Positions 1 through 8,177 of a stretch of DNA of 55,226 nt are shown here, piece by piece. The notes below the pieces were generated by a model. The model worked only from the letters and a program-made list of their open reading frames with translations. It ran no database searches and was not told the DNA's origin. Origin of the DNA: 0-14-3-00-41-53 sp041500225. GTDB lineage: Bacteria; Nitrospirota; Thermodesulfovibrionia; Thermodesulfovibrionales; SM23-35. The position numbers and the translations under genes are program-made. The first letter of the stretch is position 1; the number at the start of each line of letters is the position of its first letter. The DNA is taken from contig JBGQLV010000010.1 in assembly GCA_041500225.1 (NCBI GenBank), forward strand, positions 1-55,226, read 5' to 3'.

Positions 1-151
1 TGCCTACAAAAAACAGGTTGCATTTTTTATTTTTTAATTCCATTCAAAAGGTTTATTTAATTAACCAAAAGAGCATACAAAAAACAATTCTAATAAGACC
101 CTCATAAATATTATTTAGAACAACAAAAACACATAAAAAGGATAAAAAAGA

Positions 152-1711
152 ATGAATTTTGAAGATTTTAACCTAAGTAAAGAGACAATAAAGTCCATAT
201 CAGAAATAGGATTTGAGGAGCCAACACCTATTCAGGTTTCAACTATTCCGCTAATAATGGGTGGGCATGATATTGTAGGGCAGGCACATACTGGTACGGG
301 AAAGACTGCTGCCTTTGGCATCCCCATTGTAGAAAAATGTCATCAGAAGGGGAGAACGCCCTTTGCCATTGTACTGGAGCCAACGAGGGAATTGGCAGTT
401 CAAGTTGCGCAGGAGATATATAAAATAGGCAAGTTTAAAAAAATTAGTGTACTGCCTGTGTATGGAGGTACGTCTATTGAGAGGCAGATAAATACATTAC
501 AACGGGGTGTCAATGTCGTTGTTGGAACACCAGGCCGTGTTATAGATCATCTGAACAGGAAGACCATTTCTCTTAAAGATGTGAAAATTGTTGTACTCGA
601 TGAAGCGGATGAAATGCTCGATATGGGATTTATAGAAGATATGGAAACAATACTCAAAGAAACACCGACTGAGAGGCAAACTCTGTTATTCTCAGCAACA
701 ATGCCACAACCAATAATAAATATCGCCAGACGGTATATGAGGGACCCTGAAAAGATACGGGTAAATACAAAGGATATTATTATCCCGAAGATAAAACAGA
801 TGTTCTATGAGGTCAGAGAAGCAGATAAAGTGAACGCCCTTTCAAGACTCCTTGATGTAGAAGATCCACCGCTTGCCCTTGTCTTCTGCCATACAAAGAG
901 GGATGTTGATGAGGTTTCCATGAAACTCGGTCAGATGGGGTACAATGCGGGTGCTCTTCATGGTGATTTTGCACAGGCAAGAAGGGACGAGGTCATGAAT
1001 AAATTCAAGGCAGGAATGCTTGATATCCTTGTCGCGACTGATGTGGCTGCAAGGGGGCTTGATATAAAAGATGTAACCCATGTTATCAATTACAGCATCC
1101 CTCAGAATCCTGACAGCTATATCCACAGGATTGGAAGGACGGGAAGGGCAGGAAAGTCAGGAATTGCGATAACCCTTGTTACCCCGAGGGAATATAAGCA
1201 TTTACGATTGATAGAAAAAACTGCGAGAACAATAATTGACAAGAAAAAATTACCTTCACCAGTAGATGTTGTGAGGGCAAGAGAGAAAAATATTGTCAGG
1301 GATATTTCCGAGATAATTAAAGGAAATAGACATGCGGGATATATTCAGGCAGTTAAAGAGTTATCAGATAACTACGGGTTTGGCGATATTGCAGCAGCAG
1401 CCCTTTATGCCGCATATGGTGAGGTAAAGGAGAAACCCGTGGAAGAACATTACGAAAAGACTGGAACTGTTCGTTTATTTATGACTATTGGCAGAAAAGA
1501 TGGGATAGAAGTGGCTGATATTATAAAATCTATTGCATTAGAAGCACATATTCCATTTAGTAAGATCGGAAAAATCGATGTCTTCGATAAGTTTACTTTT
1601 GTGGAAATTCCTCAAGAATTTTCTGATAGGGTAATACGCTCTGTGAATGATATCATGATGAAAGGCAAAAGGGTTAAGGTTCAGCAGGCTAAGGCAAGGA
1701 TGCAGAAATGA
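152..1711 (+). CDS. deaD: DEAD-box ATP-dependent RNA helicase with DbpA-like RNA-binding tail
   Basis: A 519-residue cytoplasmic RNA helicase that would unwind RNA duplexes in ribosome assembly or cold-stress mRNA handling. Visible motifs in order are the Q motif FEEPTPIQ (21-28), Walker A AHTGTGKT (45-52), PTRELA (about 78-82), DEAD (150-153), SAT (181-183), an ARGLDI segment and HRIGRTGRAG near residue 330. Residues of about 440-510 resemble the DbpA-type RNA-binding domain of the DeaD/CsdA group, which explains the length. A purine-rich AAAAGGAT stretch precedes the start. It converges on the epimerase gene. The family is certain; the choice of deaD over another DEAD paralogue is an inference. 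Confidence 0.93.
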   Translation: MNFEDFNLSKETIKSISEIGFEEPTPIQVSTIPLIMGGHDIVGQAHTGTGKTAAFGIPIVEKCHQKGRTPFAIVLEPTRELAVQVAQEIYKIGKFKKISVLPVYGGTSIERQINTLQRGVNVVVGTPGRVIDHLNRKTISLKDVKIVVLDEADEMLDMGFIEDMETILKETPTERQTLLFSATMPQPIINIARRYMRDPEKIRVNTKDIIIPKIKQMFYEVREADKVNALSRLLDVEDPPLALVFCHTKRDVDEVSMKLGQMGYNAGALHGDFAQARRDEVMNKFKAGMLDILVATDVAARGLDIKDVTHVINYSIPQNPDSYIHRIGRTGRAGKSGIAITLVTPREYKHLRLIEKTARTIIDKKKLPSPVDVVRAREKNIVRDISEIIKGNRHAGYIQAVKELSDNYGFGDIAAAALYAAYGEVKEKPVEEHYEKTGTVRLFMTIGRKDGIEVADIIKSIALEAHIPFSKIGKIDVFDKFTFVEIPQEFSDRVIRSVNDIMMKGKRVKVQQAKARMQK

Positions 1712-1746
1712 ACGGATGCTACAGACAGACTGAGATTTAAAAGACC

Positions 1747-2739
1747 TTATGGACTTTTGAGGCTATTTACAAACTCCCTGTTTTTGATATACCATTCAAC
1801 AGTTTTTTTGATGCCTTCTTCTATTGTGGTCTTTGGGTGCCAGTTCAACTTCTCCTTAGATTTTTCGATATATGCCCATGTTGCAAAAACATCGGCAGGA
1901 TGTCTTGGTAAAAACTTCATAACAGCTTTTTTACCGAGGGCATCTTCTATCAAGTTTATCACATACATCAATTCTACAGAGTTATCACTGCCGAAGTTGA
2001 ATATCTCATATCCAGCAGGTCGGTATGACTCGATTCCGGGCTGGAGGCATTTTAATGTCCCGTCAGCTATATCATCTATGTAAGAAAAATCCCTTTGCTG
2101 TTTGCCATCCCCAAACACAGTTATGGGGATACCGTTATCTATATTTTTTATGAATATAAAGATGCTCATGTCAGGCCGCCCAGCAGGACCATAAACTGTG
2201 AAATATCGGGTGATGGTCACATCAAGTCCGTACAGATAATGGTAACTGTAACAGAGGACTTCAGCCCCCTTTTTTGTTGCTGAATAAGGAGCCAAAGGAG
2301 AATCTGTCCTGTCTGTTTCTCTGAAAGGCATCTCATTAAGACCATAAAGGCTCGAGGTGGATGCTAGAACGAACTTATTGACACTAAATTCCTTGCAAGA
2401 CTCAAGAAGATTTAAGGTGCCCTTGACATTGGTGTCAAGATAAACCCATGGGTCTTCTACAGATGACCTCACACCTGCCCTTGCCGCAAGATTTATAACT
2501 GCGTCAATCTTGTTTTCTGAAAAGACTTTTCTTACGGGCGTATATTTAGAGATATCCAGTCTCTTCAAAGAAAAGTTTTTATTTTTCTTGAGTGTACTAA
2601 GTCTCCATTTTTTCAGTCGCGGGTCATAATAATCATTAATGTTATCCATGCCAATGACATTTATGTTCTCTTCAAGCAATCTCTCCGAGACCTTCCAACC
2701 GATAAACCCAGCACATCCAGTTACCAGAACAGTCTTCAT
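1747..2739 (-). CDS. NAD-dependent epimerase, UDP-glucuronate 4-epimerase type
   Basis: A 330-residue extended short-chain dehydrogenase that would interconvert nucleotide sugars for surface polysaccharide. The N-terminal nucleotide-binding loop is TGCAGFIG (residues 7-14). The catalytic segment has an ASTSSLYG serine stretch and the YSATKKGAE tyrosine-lysine pair. The following GPAGRPDM segment is typical of UDP-glucuronate/UDP-galacturonate epimerases rather than GalE. Length is normal for the family. The start follows an AGAGGTAG ribosome binding site. It lies 24 bp downstream of the dCMP deaminase gene on the same strand, so the two are probably co-transcribed. Substrate is inferred from motif resemblance only. 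Confidence 0.88.
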   Translation of the reverse strand: MKTVLVTGCAGFIGWKVSERLLEENINVIGMDNINDYYDPRLKKWRLSTLKKNKNFSLKRLDISKYTPVRKVFSENKIDAVINLAARAGVRSSVEDPWVYLDTNVKGTLNLLESCKEFSVNKFVLASTSSLYGLNEMPFRETDRTDSPLAPYSATKKGAEVLCYSYHYLYGLDVTITRYFTVYGPAGRPDMSIFIFIKNIDNGIPITVFGDGKQQRDFSYIDDIADGTLKCLQPGIESYRPAGYEIFNFGSDNSVELMYVINLIEDALGKKAVMKFLPRHPADVFATWAYIEKSKEKLNWHPKTTIEEGIKKTVEWYIKNREFVNSLKSP

Positions 2740-2752
2740 TATTCTACCTCTA

Positions 2753-2771
2753 AACCCTATACCCTATACCC
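2753..2771. repeat. Short tandem heptamer repeat ACCCTAT
   Basis: About two and a half copies of the heptamer ACCCTAT lie between the epimerase start and the dCMP deaminase stop and run into the deaminase stop region. It is one of several short tandem or near-tandem repeats scattered through the window; the others are in bioD, dapF and the activase. Confidence 0.7.
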
Positions 2772-3246
2772 TTTTCTTTAGCCATTTCTTCGGGTTAACA
2801 ACTACAAATCCATTATTCCCATCTGAATAAACAACTTTGGCTATCCTTGAGTTCAGCATCATCCTCTTACACATCATGCAGGGCTCGGAATAGCATTCCC
2901 TGTTTCTATCATCGATACCTGATATATATATCGTTGAGCCCCTCAATTCATCAACGGATGCACGAATAATCGCATTTGCTTCTGCATGGACGCTATGGCA
3001 AAGTTCATATCTCTCACCATGTGGAATCTGGAGTTCCTTCCTTGTACATTTACCCACCTCAAGACAGTCCTTCATTCCTGCTGGAGCGCCGTTATAACCT
3101 GTACTTACAATGATATTGTCCTTTGTAATAACTGCACCATAGCATCTCCTCAGACATGTGGCCCTTGTTGATACCGCCTTTGCAATGCCTATAAAATATT
3201 CATCCCAATCAGGTCTAAGTTTTTTCCTCTTTCTCATGATAAGCAT
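2764..3246 (-). CDS. dCMP/deoxycytidylate deaminase family protein
   Basis: A 160-residue zinc-dependent deaminase that would convert dCMP to dUMP for thymidylate synthesis. The zinc site is visible as HAEANAI (zinc histidine and catalytic glutamate) and SEPCMMCKRM (paired zinc cysteines). The N-terminal RPDWDEYFIGIA segment and the extra Cys/His residues between are typical of the ComEB/dCMP deaminase branch rather than cytidine deaminase. The start could be this ATG or the one three codons later (MRKRKK); neither has a strong ribosome binding site. It is upstream of, and probably co-transcribed with, the epimerase gene. Confidence 0.9.
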   Translation of the reverse strand: MLIMRKRKKLRPDWDEYFIGIAKAVSTRATCLRRCYGAVITKDNIIVSTGYNGAPAGMKDCLEVGKCTRKELQIPHGERYELCHSVHAEANAIIRASVDELRGSTIYISGIDDRNRECYSEPCMMCKRMMLNSRIAKVVYSDGNNGFVVVNPKKWLKKRV

Positions 3247-3310
3247 AATAGCTTACAAGCCTGAAAGCTTGCAAGACCACAGATAGATTATTTTGTTTCA
3301 GGATATACGA

Positions 3311-3450
3311 AAGATGGGGAGGAGCTTTCTTAGAGCGGATTTTTTTGCCGATATTCGATTAAGTATTTTGAAAATAAAGAGGCAAAAACCTCGCTGTCCT
3401 GAGTTTATCGAGGGACGAGAATGAGCGAAAAGATGGCTCCTTCCCATCTT
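3311..3450. repeat. Nested inverted-repeat element, about 140 bp
   Basis: The arms AAGATGGGGAGGAGC (3311-3325) and GCTCCTTCCCATCTT (3436-3450) are nearly perfect inverted copies. A second, inner pair of T-rich/A-rich arms (GCGGATTTTTTTGCC and GGCAAAAACCTCGC) is nested inside. It also contains TCCTGAGTTTATCGAGGGA, a version of the dispersed GACAAGCTCAGG-type repeats seen elsewhere. It lies in the 219-bp spacer between the DUF3187 gene and dCMP deaminase. It could be a miniature mobile repeat or a long terminator-like hairpin. Confidence 0.5.
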
Positions 3451-3465
3451 CGGTGAACATTCTGT

Positions 3466-4431
3466 TTAAAATATTCTTTTGAAAGAGAAATTTAAACTAA
3501 AATCAGGCGCTCCCGAAGTATTTGGGTCTTCTGTAAAAGAAAGCTCAAAACTTTTATTACCTGAATAATATCTCGCTCCAAGTGAAAGAAGCACCGCTAC
3601 TCTATCTACTGGAGAAATTTCCGTTTTTGGGAAAGGTGAACCCTGAACAAATACTTGGCCGAGAAAGCTGAGGTTTTTCCATAAAGCAGCCTCAATCGCA
3701 GCCCCGCCGCAGAGAAATTCTCTGAGTTCCACCCTCTCGTGCCCTCTTAAATCTCCAGGGAAAACAACGCCGAGATTTCCATAAGCCTTAAAATTTTCAC
3801 TCAGCTTCTTGTCAATCAGGACAGCAAACCCGGCATCAATGCTGCCGCTTCCATAACCCTTCTTTGCATCTCCTGTTGGCAGTTCTACATCTGCTCTTAT
3901 GCTGATAGCAGGGTCACCCTTTAGTACCGGTTTTTTCAACGTCAATTTTATATCACCAATACCTATCCTTCCACTCTCTCCTTTTATCACAAGAACCCCA
4001 TTTCTTCTTACTTCATAAAGAAATCCATTATCCGGCCTGTTGCTTCTTCCATAATCGGGGAAGCCGAATGCATTATGATAGCTTCTGAGAAAGTCATCCA
4101 TGAAACCGGAATTAAAACTGAGAAACGGTAAGTCAACCCCCACTTCAATGAAGTCCTTGATGTTTTTCCGGAACCTGAGATCAAGTTCAGCTATTTCCAT
4201 ATCAAGCCCTATCGACCATTCTGATGATTCTCTCACGAGATAGACAGTTGAATACGAGAAGTTGGCAGAAAAAGAATTCTCAATTGATGCTGTCTCCAGA
4301 TATGGCGCATCAACATCGAGAAACAGGGGAAACTGATTCTTAACCTGCAGAGGACCTTCGAATGCATATGTTGTGGATGAATAAAATGAGATAATTATAA
4401 AGGACAGATACAGCAGAATTATTTTCTTCAT
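3466..4431 (-). CDS. DUF3187-like outer membrane/periplasmic protein
   Basis: About 321 residues from the chosen start. An upstream ATG would add 13 residues but would place non-hydrophobic sequence before the signal peptide, so I chose the MKKIILLYLSFII start. A clear signal peptide ends near TYAFEG. The rest alternates short hydrophobic beta-type segments (for example FSYSTVYLV, ELSFTEDP) and ends in a phenylalanine-rich FSFKRIF, as in outer membrane beta-barrels. It resembles the DUF3187 family, whose function is unknown. It is transcribed away from the hot spot and has no operon partner. Confidence 0.65.
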   Translation of the reverse strand: MKKIILLYLSFIIISFYSSTTYAFEGPLQVKNQFPLFLDVDAPYLETASIENSFSANFSYSTVYLVRESSEWSIGLDMEIAELDLRFRKNIKDFIEVGVDLPFLSFNSGFMDDFLRSYHNAFGFPDYGRSNRPDNGFLYEVRRNGVLVIKGESGRIGIGDIKLTLKKPVLKGDPAISIRADVELPTGDAKKGYGSGSIDAGFAVLIDKKLSENFKAYGNLGVVFPGDLRGHERVELREFLCGGAAIEAALWKNLSFLGQVFVQGSPFPKTEISPVDRVAVLLSLGARYYSGNKSFELSFTEDPNTSGAPDFSLNFSFKRIF

Positions 4432-4488
4432 ACGAGACAATAAATTAGCAGAGGCGGGGTTTGAAGTCAATGGATGAATTAGATTTTC

Positions 4489-4590
4489 TCGGCGTCCCTA
4501 TCGGGATTTACCCCCGTGTTACCGCTTTGAAAGAGCTAAACAGCTAAATTTTACAAAAGGGCTTCTGTCAACGGTTTGGGCATAAACTAT
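4489..4590. repeat. Decayed attachment site and left end of an older related element
   Basis: Positions 4489-4536 match the 50-bp tRNA-Glu attachment repeat with several substitutions; shared blocks include GGCGTCCC, CGGGATTT and CCGTGTTACCGC. The similarity continues past the att core: GGCTTCTGTCAACGGTTTG here lines up with GGCTTTTGACGGCAGTTTG just inside the intact element's left end (about 5580-5605). It is therefore not a chance tRNA-like match but the relic of a second element of the same kind at the same tRNA. Later decay and deletion are inferred. Confidence 0.7.
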
Positions 4591-4595
4591 TGATT

Positions 4596-5150
4596 TTATA
4601 TCTTTTGCAAAATCTCCTCAAAGGTTTTCAGGAACGTCTTTTTGTCAGATGACTGATCGAATTTCTTTAGCCATGAGCGGATGTCCTGAATGTCAATCCC
4701 CGGGTTTTTTAAAATAATAGACGTTACGTCATCAATATCCCTCGGTCTCCCCGCGAAGATCTTATGGATAATGACATCTTCAGGAGTTGCAAAGCAAACC
4801 TTTTCACCCAGTATTTTTATTTTTCTTGCCCTCTTTATAGCTTTTGTTTCATAGGTTGTAAACGAAAAAATGAAATCAACCCTTATGGAAGTTGCTTCAT
4901 CCACTGCAGGCAATACCATAGTCCGATGGACAAATGACCCTGTATTTTCAGGAATTGGTTTAAGAGATAGTTCGCTAATGACATCGAGAAGGTCTTTCAG
5001 ACGATCTACGTTCACGCCGAGGGTTACGTCAATATCTCTCGTAAGACGCGGCTCTCCGTAGAGTAACACCGCCTGTCCCCCGATAATCATATAAGGAAGT
5101 TTGTGTTTATTAAGACTTGCGCCTATTTTTGAGAGGATTTCTTCAAACAT
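4596..5150 (-). CDS. Nucleotidyltransferase, AbiEii/MNT-like fold
   Basis: A 184-residue protein starting at MFEEILSKIG; the longer reading adds 31 arginine-rich residues that overlap the upstream gene and look non-coding. The nucleotidyltransferase signature is visible as IGGQAVLLYGEPRLTRDIDV, with the GG loop and the DxD metal pair, followed by a third acidic residue in RVDFIF. Such proteins are known as toxins of AbiE- and MNT/HEPN-type systems or as other nucleotidyl transferases; which applies here is not clear. It overlaps the small upstream gene by 28 bp, so translation is probably coupled. It sits between the decayed and the intact attachment sites, so it is likely cargo of the older element. 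Confidence 0.75.
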   Translation of the reverse strand: MFEEILSKIGASLNKHKLPYMIIGGQAVLLYGEPRLTRDIDVTLGVNVDRLKDLLDVISELSLKPIPENTGSFVHRTMVLPAVDEATSIRVDFIFSFTTYETKAIKRARKIKILGEKVCFATPEDVIIHKIFAGRPRDIDDVTSIILKNPGIDIQDIRSWLKKFDQSSDKKTFLKTFEEILQKI

Positions 5151-5341
5151 GAATTCAGGATGTTCGCAATTCTGAGATCGACCTCTATCCCTTCTAACGG
5201 GTCTTTCGGCGGTAAAATGCCGAGATTTAATCCTTCTTGCCACAATGACTCAAATATTCTAAGGGATTGTTTATAGGAGAGTTTATCTTTTGAGATGAAC
5301 TCTTTTTCTAAGTCTTCGATGAGATGGACGTTTTTAATCAT
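5123..5341 (-). CDS. Small helical protein paired with the nucleotidyltransferase
   Basis: A 72-residue acidic/helical protein (starts MIKNVHLIEDLEKEF) with no motif I recognise. Its 3' end overlaps the nucleotidyltransferase start by 28 bp in another frame, a strong sign of a coupled two-gene cassette. Small proteins of this kind often precede stand-alone nucleotidyltransferase genes. It might be an antitoxin or binding partner, but that is only inferred from position. Confidence 0.6.
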   Translation of the reverse strand: MIKNVHLIEDLEKEFISKDKLSYKQSLRIFESLWQEGLNLGILPPKDPLEGIEVDLRIANILNSCLKKSSQK

Positions 5342-5511
5342 TAATATTTCTTCTTGAAAATAGACTATGAATATATGATTTATATTGTATCAAAAAAAAC
5401 GTTCTCTCTTGAACAATTTAAACATCTTGCATAATAATGGATAAAAAATCCTTGATAAATCAAGTTGAAGTTAAGAATACTGCCCACTGGCGTATATCAG
5501 GCAAACTTTTC

Positions 5512-5561
5512 TTGGCGTCCCCAACGGGATTTGAACCCGTGTTACCGCCTTGAAAGGGCGA
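5512..5561. repeat. attL: 50-bp direct repeat of the tRNA-Glu 3' half
   Basis: Identical over 50 bp to 15891-15940. Identity starts at TTGGCGTCCCC and stops after GAAAGGGCGA, where the sequences diverge (AAGGTAG here, TGTCCTA in the tRNA). The repeat covers the CCA end, acceptor 3' strand, T arm, variable loop and most of the anticodon arm. This left copy is not a functional tRNA because the 5' half is absent. Confidence 0.95.
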
Positions 5562-5686
5562 AAGGTAGTAAAAATCTAAAGTGGCTTTTGACGGCAGTTT
5601 GAGCGCAATTGCTTAATTTTGTAGGGCTTCGCGTCATCCCGTATTTTCTCTTGATTCCTTGCTTTTCTCACCTTTGAGCTATTTTC

Positions 5687-5715
5687 TATCACAAATTTAT
5701 CACAATTTTATCACA
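5687..5715 (+). promoter_or_regulatory. Three phased TATCACA sites, candidate integrase arm-binding sites (left)
   Basis: TATCACAA at 5687 and 5698 and TATCACAG at 5709 are spaced exactly 11 bp apart, one helical turn. Two more copies with the same 11-bp spacing and orientation lie at the right end (15827, 15838). Short direct repeats near both ends of an integrated element are how lambda-type integrase arm sites look. The binding role is inferred. Confidence 0.6.
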
Positions 5716-5767
5716 GGTGATCGGGGAGCTGCAGCATCGAGGACCCACAGGATCACTCAAGATGCTC

Positions 5768-5924
5768 TCATAATAGCGGAAGTGAAGGCTTGATATCGTG
5801 TATAGCCTGGTCCAGTATCTCACCGGTTAAATCCGGCTTTGCCAAATGCGCCAGGATGAGTTTTTAGCAGAGGTCCTTATGATCTGGTATCCCCGGGCCG
5901 GATATCCGGAAGCAGTTCTCATGT
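5768..5924 (-). pseudogene. Possible coding remnant near the left end
   Basis: Read on the minus strand, this stretch gives a plausible protein C-terminus (LILAHLAKPDLTGEILDQAI, then ending SLPLL and a stop) interrupted by one in-frame stop after HKDLC. No start codon in frame is present upstream because a TGA lies just before. I do not recognise the family. The rest of the gap 5562-5989 holds the phased repeats and no other gene. Confidence 0.25.
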
Positions 5925-5989
5925 CAGGGGCGCTTCGTCACTTTTTGGGGATCCCTCACAGACTAAAATACAGGAGCTTTATTTAATGT

Positions 5990-6202
5990 TTACTTTTTTG
6001 AAGTAATTTTTTTAGGCCGTCCAGCCTTCGCAGGGATGCTCGTTTCGGCGCCGTTAGTCCATGGTATGCTCTCTTTCTCAAGATAGTCAATAATTATTTT
6101 TTCCAAAAGGCCGGACATGGACCGGCGGTCTTTATGGGCCGCTATTTCCAGAGCTTCTTTAATGCCAGGAGATAAGACAAAATTATAAGTTTTCTTTTTC
6201 AT
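5990..6202 (-). CDS. Ribbon-helix-helix DNA-binding protein (element regulator)
   Basis: A 70-residue protein. Residues 5-45 (TYNFVLSPGIKEALEIAAHK and DRRSMSGLLEKIIIDYLEK) match the strand-helix-helix pattern of CopG/Arc-type repressors. The tail is basic (AGRPKKITSKK), resembling an AT-hook-like end. It is divergent from the following genes, as expected for a repressor controlling the element's early promoter. It could also be an antitoxin, but no toxin partner is adjacent. Confidence 0.65.
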   Translation of the reverse strand: MKKKTYNFVLSPGIKEALEIAAHKDRRSMSGLLEKIIIDYLEKESIPWTNGAETSIPAKAGRPKKITSKK

Positions 6203-6318
6203 AAGAAGAAGTTACCCTAACCTTATATGGTTTGTCAACAAAAATTACTTGACAATTTGTAATTACCTGATTATTATTTAAATATCATATAATATTTTAA
6301 GGGAAGGAGAGAAGACAA
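6203..6318 (+). promoter_or_regulatory. Divergent control region between the RHH gene and the early genes
   Basis: A perfect -10 hexamer TATAAT lies at 6288-6293 ahead of the 6319 gene, followed by the ribosome binding site GGGAAGGAGAG. An inverted repeat AATTAC...GTAATT spans about 6244-6265 and includes TTGACA at 6249, too far from the -10 to be its -35 but well placed as an operator. On the minus strand a TTGACA (6233-6238) could serve the RHH gene. The regulator assignment is inferred from position. Confidence 0.45.
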
Positions 6319-6726
6319 ATGAAAAAAGAGGAAGAGTCAATATTTGATTTGACAGACAGCGTATATACGAAAATTTCGAGAATTGAGGCCTTGAATGCAA
6401 TGGTTATTCATGCGGCGGATTCCGGTGAGGTCCTAAACAACGAACATTTTTCTCAAATTGCAGACATTGTAGCGGAATCAATCGAGGAGTTGAAAGAGTC
6501 GGTTGAAAAAATATTTGAAATAGCCTACGAACACGACCTTGATAGAATATGGAGCGGTATCAAGATGACCGAAGAGGGAGCCTGGGCAACAAGGGAAGTC
6601 GCTGTTAAGGAACTCAGAAAAATGCTGGGCGAGTTGGACGAAATTGATAAATATTATCAACAGGCGGATCCTTTAAGAAAGAAGGTGGAGGAGCTTTTAC
6701 AGAAATTAACAAAAAAGGCTGCTTAA
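6319..6726 (+). CDS. Hypothetical acidic helical protein of the element
   Basis: A 135-residue acidic protein, almost wholly helical by composition, with a likely coiled coil in the last third (KKVEELLQKLTKKAA). I recognise no family. A good ribosome binding site and a perfect -10 precede it, making it the first gene of the rightward early cluster. A regulatory or structural accessory role is possible, but nothing in the sequence decides it. Confidence 0.55.
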   Translation: MKKEEESIFDLTDSVYTKISRIEALNAMVIHAADSGEVLNNEHFSQIADIVAESIEELKESVEKIFEIAYEHDLDRIWSGIKMTEEGAWATREVAVKELRKMLGELDEIDKYYQQADPLRKKVEELLQKLTKKAA

Positions 6727-6881
6727 AATAGGCTCTTACAAAAGGCATTTCAAGTGGCCGATTTATGATAAGATTTCTGTAGAAACGGCGGTACAAAGAT
6801 TCAGAGGATAGCAAGGCCAGTGATAAGGGGAGCACTCCACTCCCCTTCCTCTGAGAATTCCGGAGATCCACAAAAAAGGAG

Positions 6882-7577
6882 ATGTGGAAAGTGAAGGCTA
6901 AAAAGAAAAATTATACTTATAATTCTATAGACACCTATGTTAAACACCTTCCTGGTGGCGATTTGCGACATCTTCTGGATCACCCTCTTATTGTTACTGA
7001 GTTCGATTTGATAAAAAATAAGAAAGGAATTGAAGACATGTTTGGTCTTAAATGCCAGTGGTCAGCATTCAAGGAAACGAATAATCCTCTATATGTTTTT
7101 CATGCTTTTTTAATCGCACATGAGGCCGGCCTTCATCCTCCACAATGGGTATTAAATTATATGGCTAAGAAATTTGACGAATTGCTAAAAAAAGACGGAC
7201 CAAAAAGTTTAGATGTATTATTCAAGTTCACAAAAAAAGGCAAAGGTAAACAGACTCCTCCTCTTGATCGGATATTAATAAGGCAAAGAGATTCTGAACT
7301 CATGGATCGTATGGTCATGTTAGAGACTCTTTTTGGTTGCAAGGTTTACGAAGCTGTCAAGATGGTTCATGAGAAATTCTGTGTTAAAGATAATCAGAAT
7401 ATGATAGGCCTCAGCACTTTGGAAAGAATTCATTCCAGACTGTATGACGTGGAATGGTATGAAACATGTCGAGAGATTTTTTCCAAGTGGACGTTTAGAA
7501 AAAAGAGGAATTATTTGAAAGCTTATTCTGACAGCTACATACCGAAGCGCTTAAGAAATTCCTACTCCTTAAAATAG
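6882..7577 (+). CDS. Hypothetical protein of the element
   Basis: A 231-residue basic protein of unknown family. The AAGGAG directly abuts the ATG, so the GTG nine bases later (position 6891) is the better-spaced start; the difference is three residues. It contains an aromatic-rich N-terminal half (QWSAFKETNNPLYVFHAFLI), a lysine-rich linker and a C-terminal WTFRKKRNYLKAY stretch. No catalytic motif is evident. It lies in the early cluster with the neighbouring small genes. Confidence 0.55.
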   Translation: MWKVKAKKKNYTYNSIDTYVKHLPGGDLRHLLDHPLIVTEFDLIKNKKGIEDMFGLKCQWSAFKETNNPLYVFHAFLIAHEAGLHPPQWVLNYMAKKFDELLKKDGPKSLDVLFKFTKKGKGKQTPPLDRILIRQRDSELMDRMVMLETLFGCKVYEAVKMVHEKFCVKDNQNMIGLSTLERIHSRLYDVEWYETCREIFSKWTFRKKRNYLKAYSDSYIPKRLRNSYSLK

Positions 7578-7687
7578 CAGCATTCCTACCATCCCCACAA
7601 TTCAAAAAGCCTTTTTAATTTGGGAGACAATCTTAGTTTATTTGATGATAATGAGAAGAAGAAGAAGAAAAATGATAAGGAGGATAT

Positions 7688-7876
7688 ATGGAAAATTTAA
7701 AAGAAGCAATTCGGAAAAGTCCATATCGAACCCAGGAAAGATTTAGTGCAGCATCTGGAATTTGCGAAGCCGCCGTTTCTCGATATTGTCGCGGCATTCG
7801 TGAACCCAGCGAAAATCACAAAAGGATAATCGAGGAAATCCTGAACGCGAATGAAAACGCAAAAAGAAATAATTAA
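7688..7876 (+). CDS. Small helix-turn-helix regulator
   Basis: A 62-residue protein whose core TQERFSAASGICEAAVSRYC followed by RGIREPSENHKRII fits a Cro/CI-type helix-turn-helix (helix 2 RFSAASG, recognition helix EAAVSRYCRG). A strong AAGGAGGATAT ribosome binding site is present. It overlaps the next gene by 26 bp, so the two are coupled. Together with the divergent RHH gene it may form the element's control circuit. Confidence 0.6.
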   Translation: MENLKEAIRKSPYRTQERFSAASGICEAAVSRYCRGIREPSENHKRIIEEILNANENAKRNN

Positions 7877-8156
7877 CCCAATTTTGCAGATAAGGGCGCC
7901 CGAAATGCTTTGCGATGAATGTTTTAAAAAGTGCGGGAAAATTTTTCAAGATGATCTCGTTTTTGTTTTTTGCGATCATAACCACGCAGGTGGTGTCTTT
8001 GATATCAAGGGCGAGAAGTGGCATTTTTATTATCCCGTCACAAAGCAAGAGTTTGATAACATTTTAAAATATTCTTTGGCATTTTACCGGATATTAAGAA
8101 TGCAACAAAAAAAACAAGTGGAAAAAGAACTGGCCGCAAAGCCAGTTTTTCATTAA
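7851..8156 (+). CDS. Small Cys/His-containing protein of the element
   Basis: A 101-residue protein. The N-terminal half has CDECFKKCG and, about 20 residues on, VFCDHNHAGG, giving a possible zinc site of four cysteines or Cys/His. The remainder is hydrophobic then basic. Its start lies inside the HTH gene. I do not recognise the family. The stop codon is embedded between two terminator-like hairpins, so this closes the early transcription unit. Confidence 0.5.
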   Translation: MKTQKEIINPILQIRAPEMLCDECFKKCGKIFQDDLVFVFCDHNHAGGVFDIKGEKWHFYYPVTKQEFDNILKYSLAFYRILRMQQKKQVEKELAAKPVFH

Positions 8157-8177
8157 GAGGGCGGAACCCTCTTTTTT
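8128..8177 (+). terminator. Two consecutive hairpin terminators
   Basis: The first hairpin, AACTGGC-CGCAAA-GCCAGTT followed by TTT, overlaps the stop of the preceding gene. The second, GAGGG-CGGAA-CCCTC followed by six T residues (8157-8177), is a textbook intrinsic terminator. They separate the early cluster from the structural genes. Confidence 0.8.

Noticed and set aside
5512..5561. A second tRNA-Glu gene at the left end
   Set aside because: Only the 3' half is present; the D arm and acceptor 5' strand are missing, so it is an attachment repeat.
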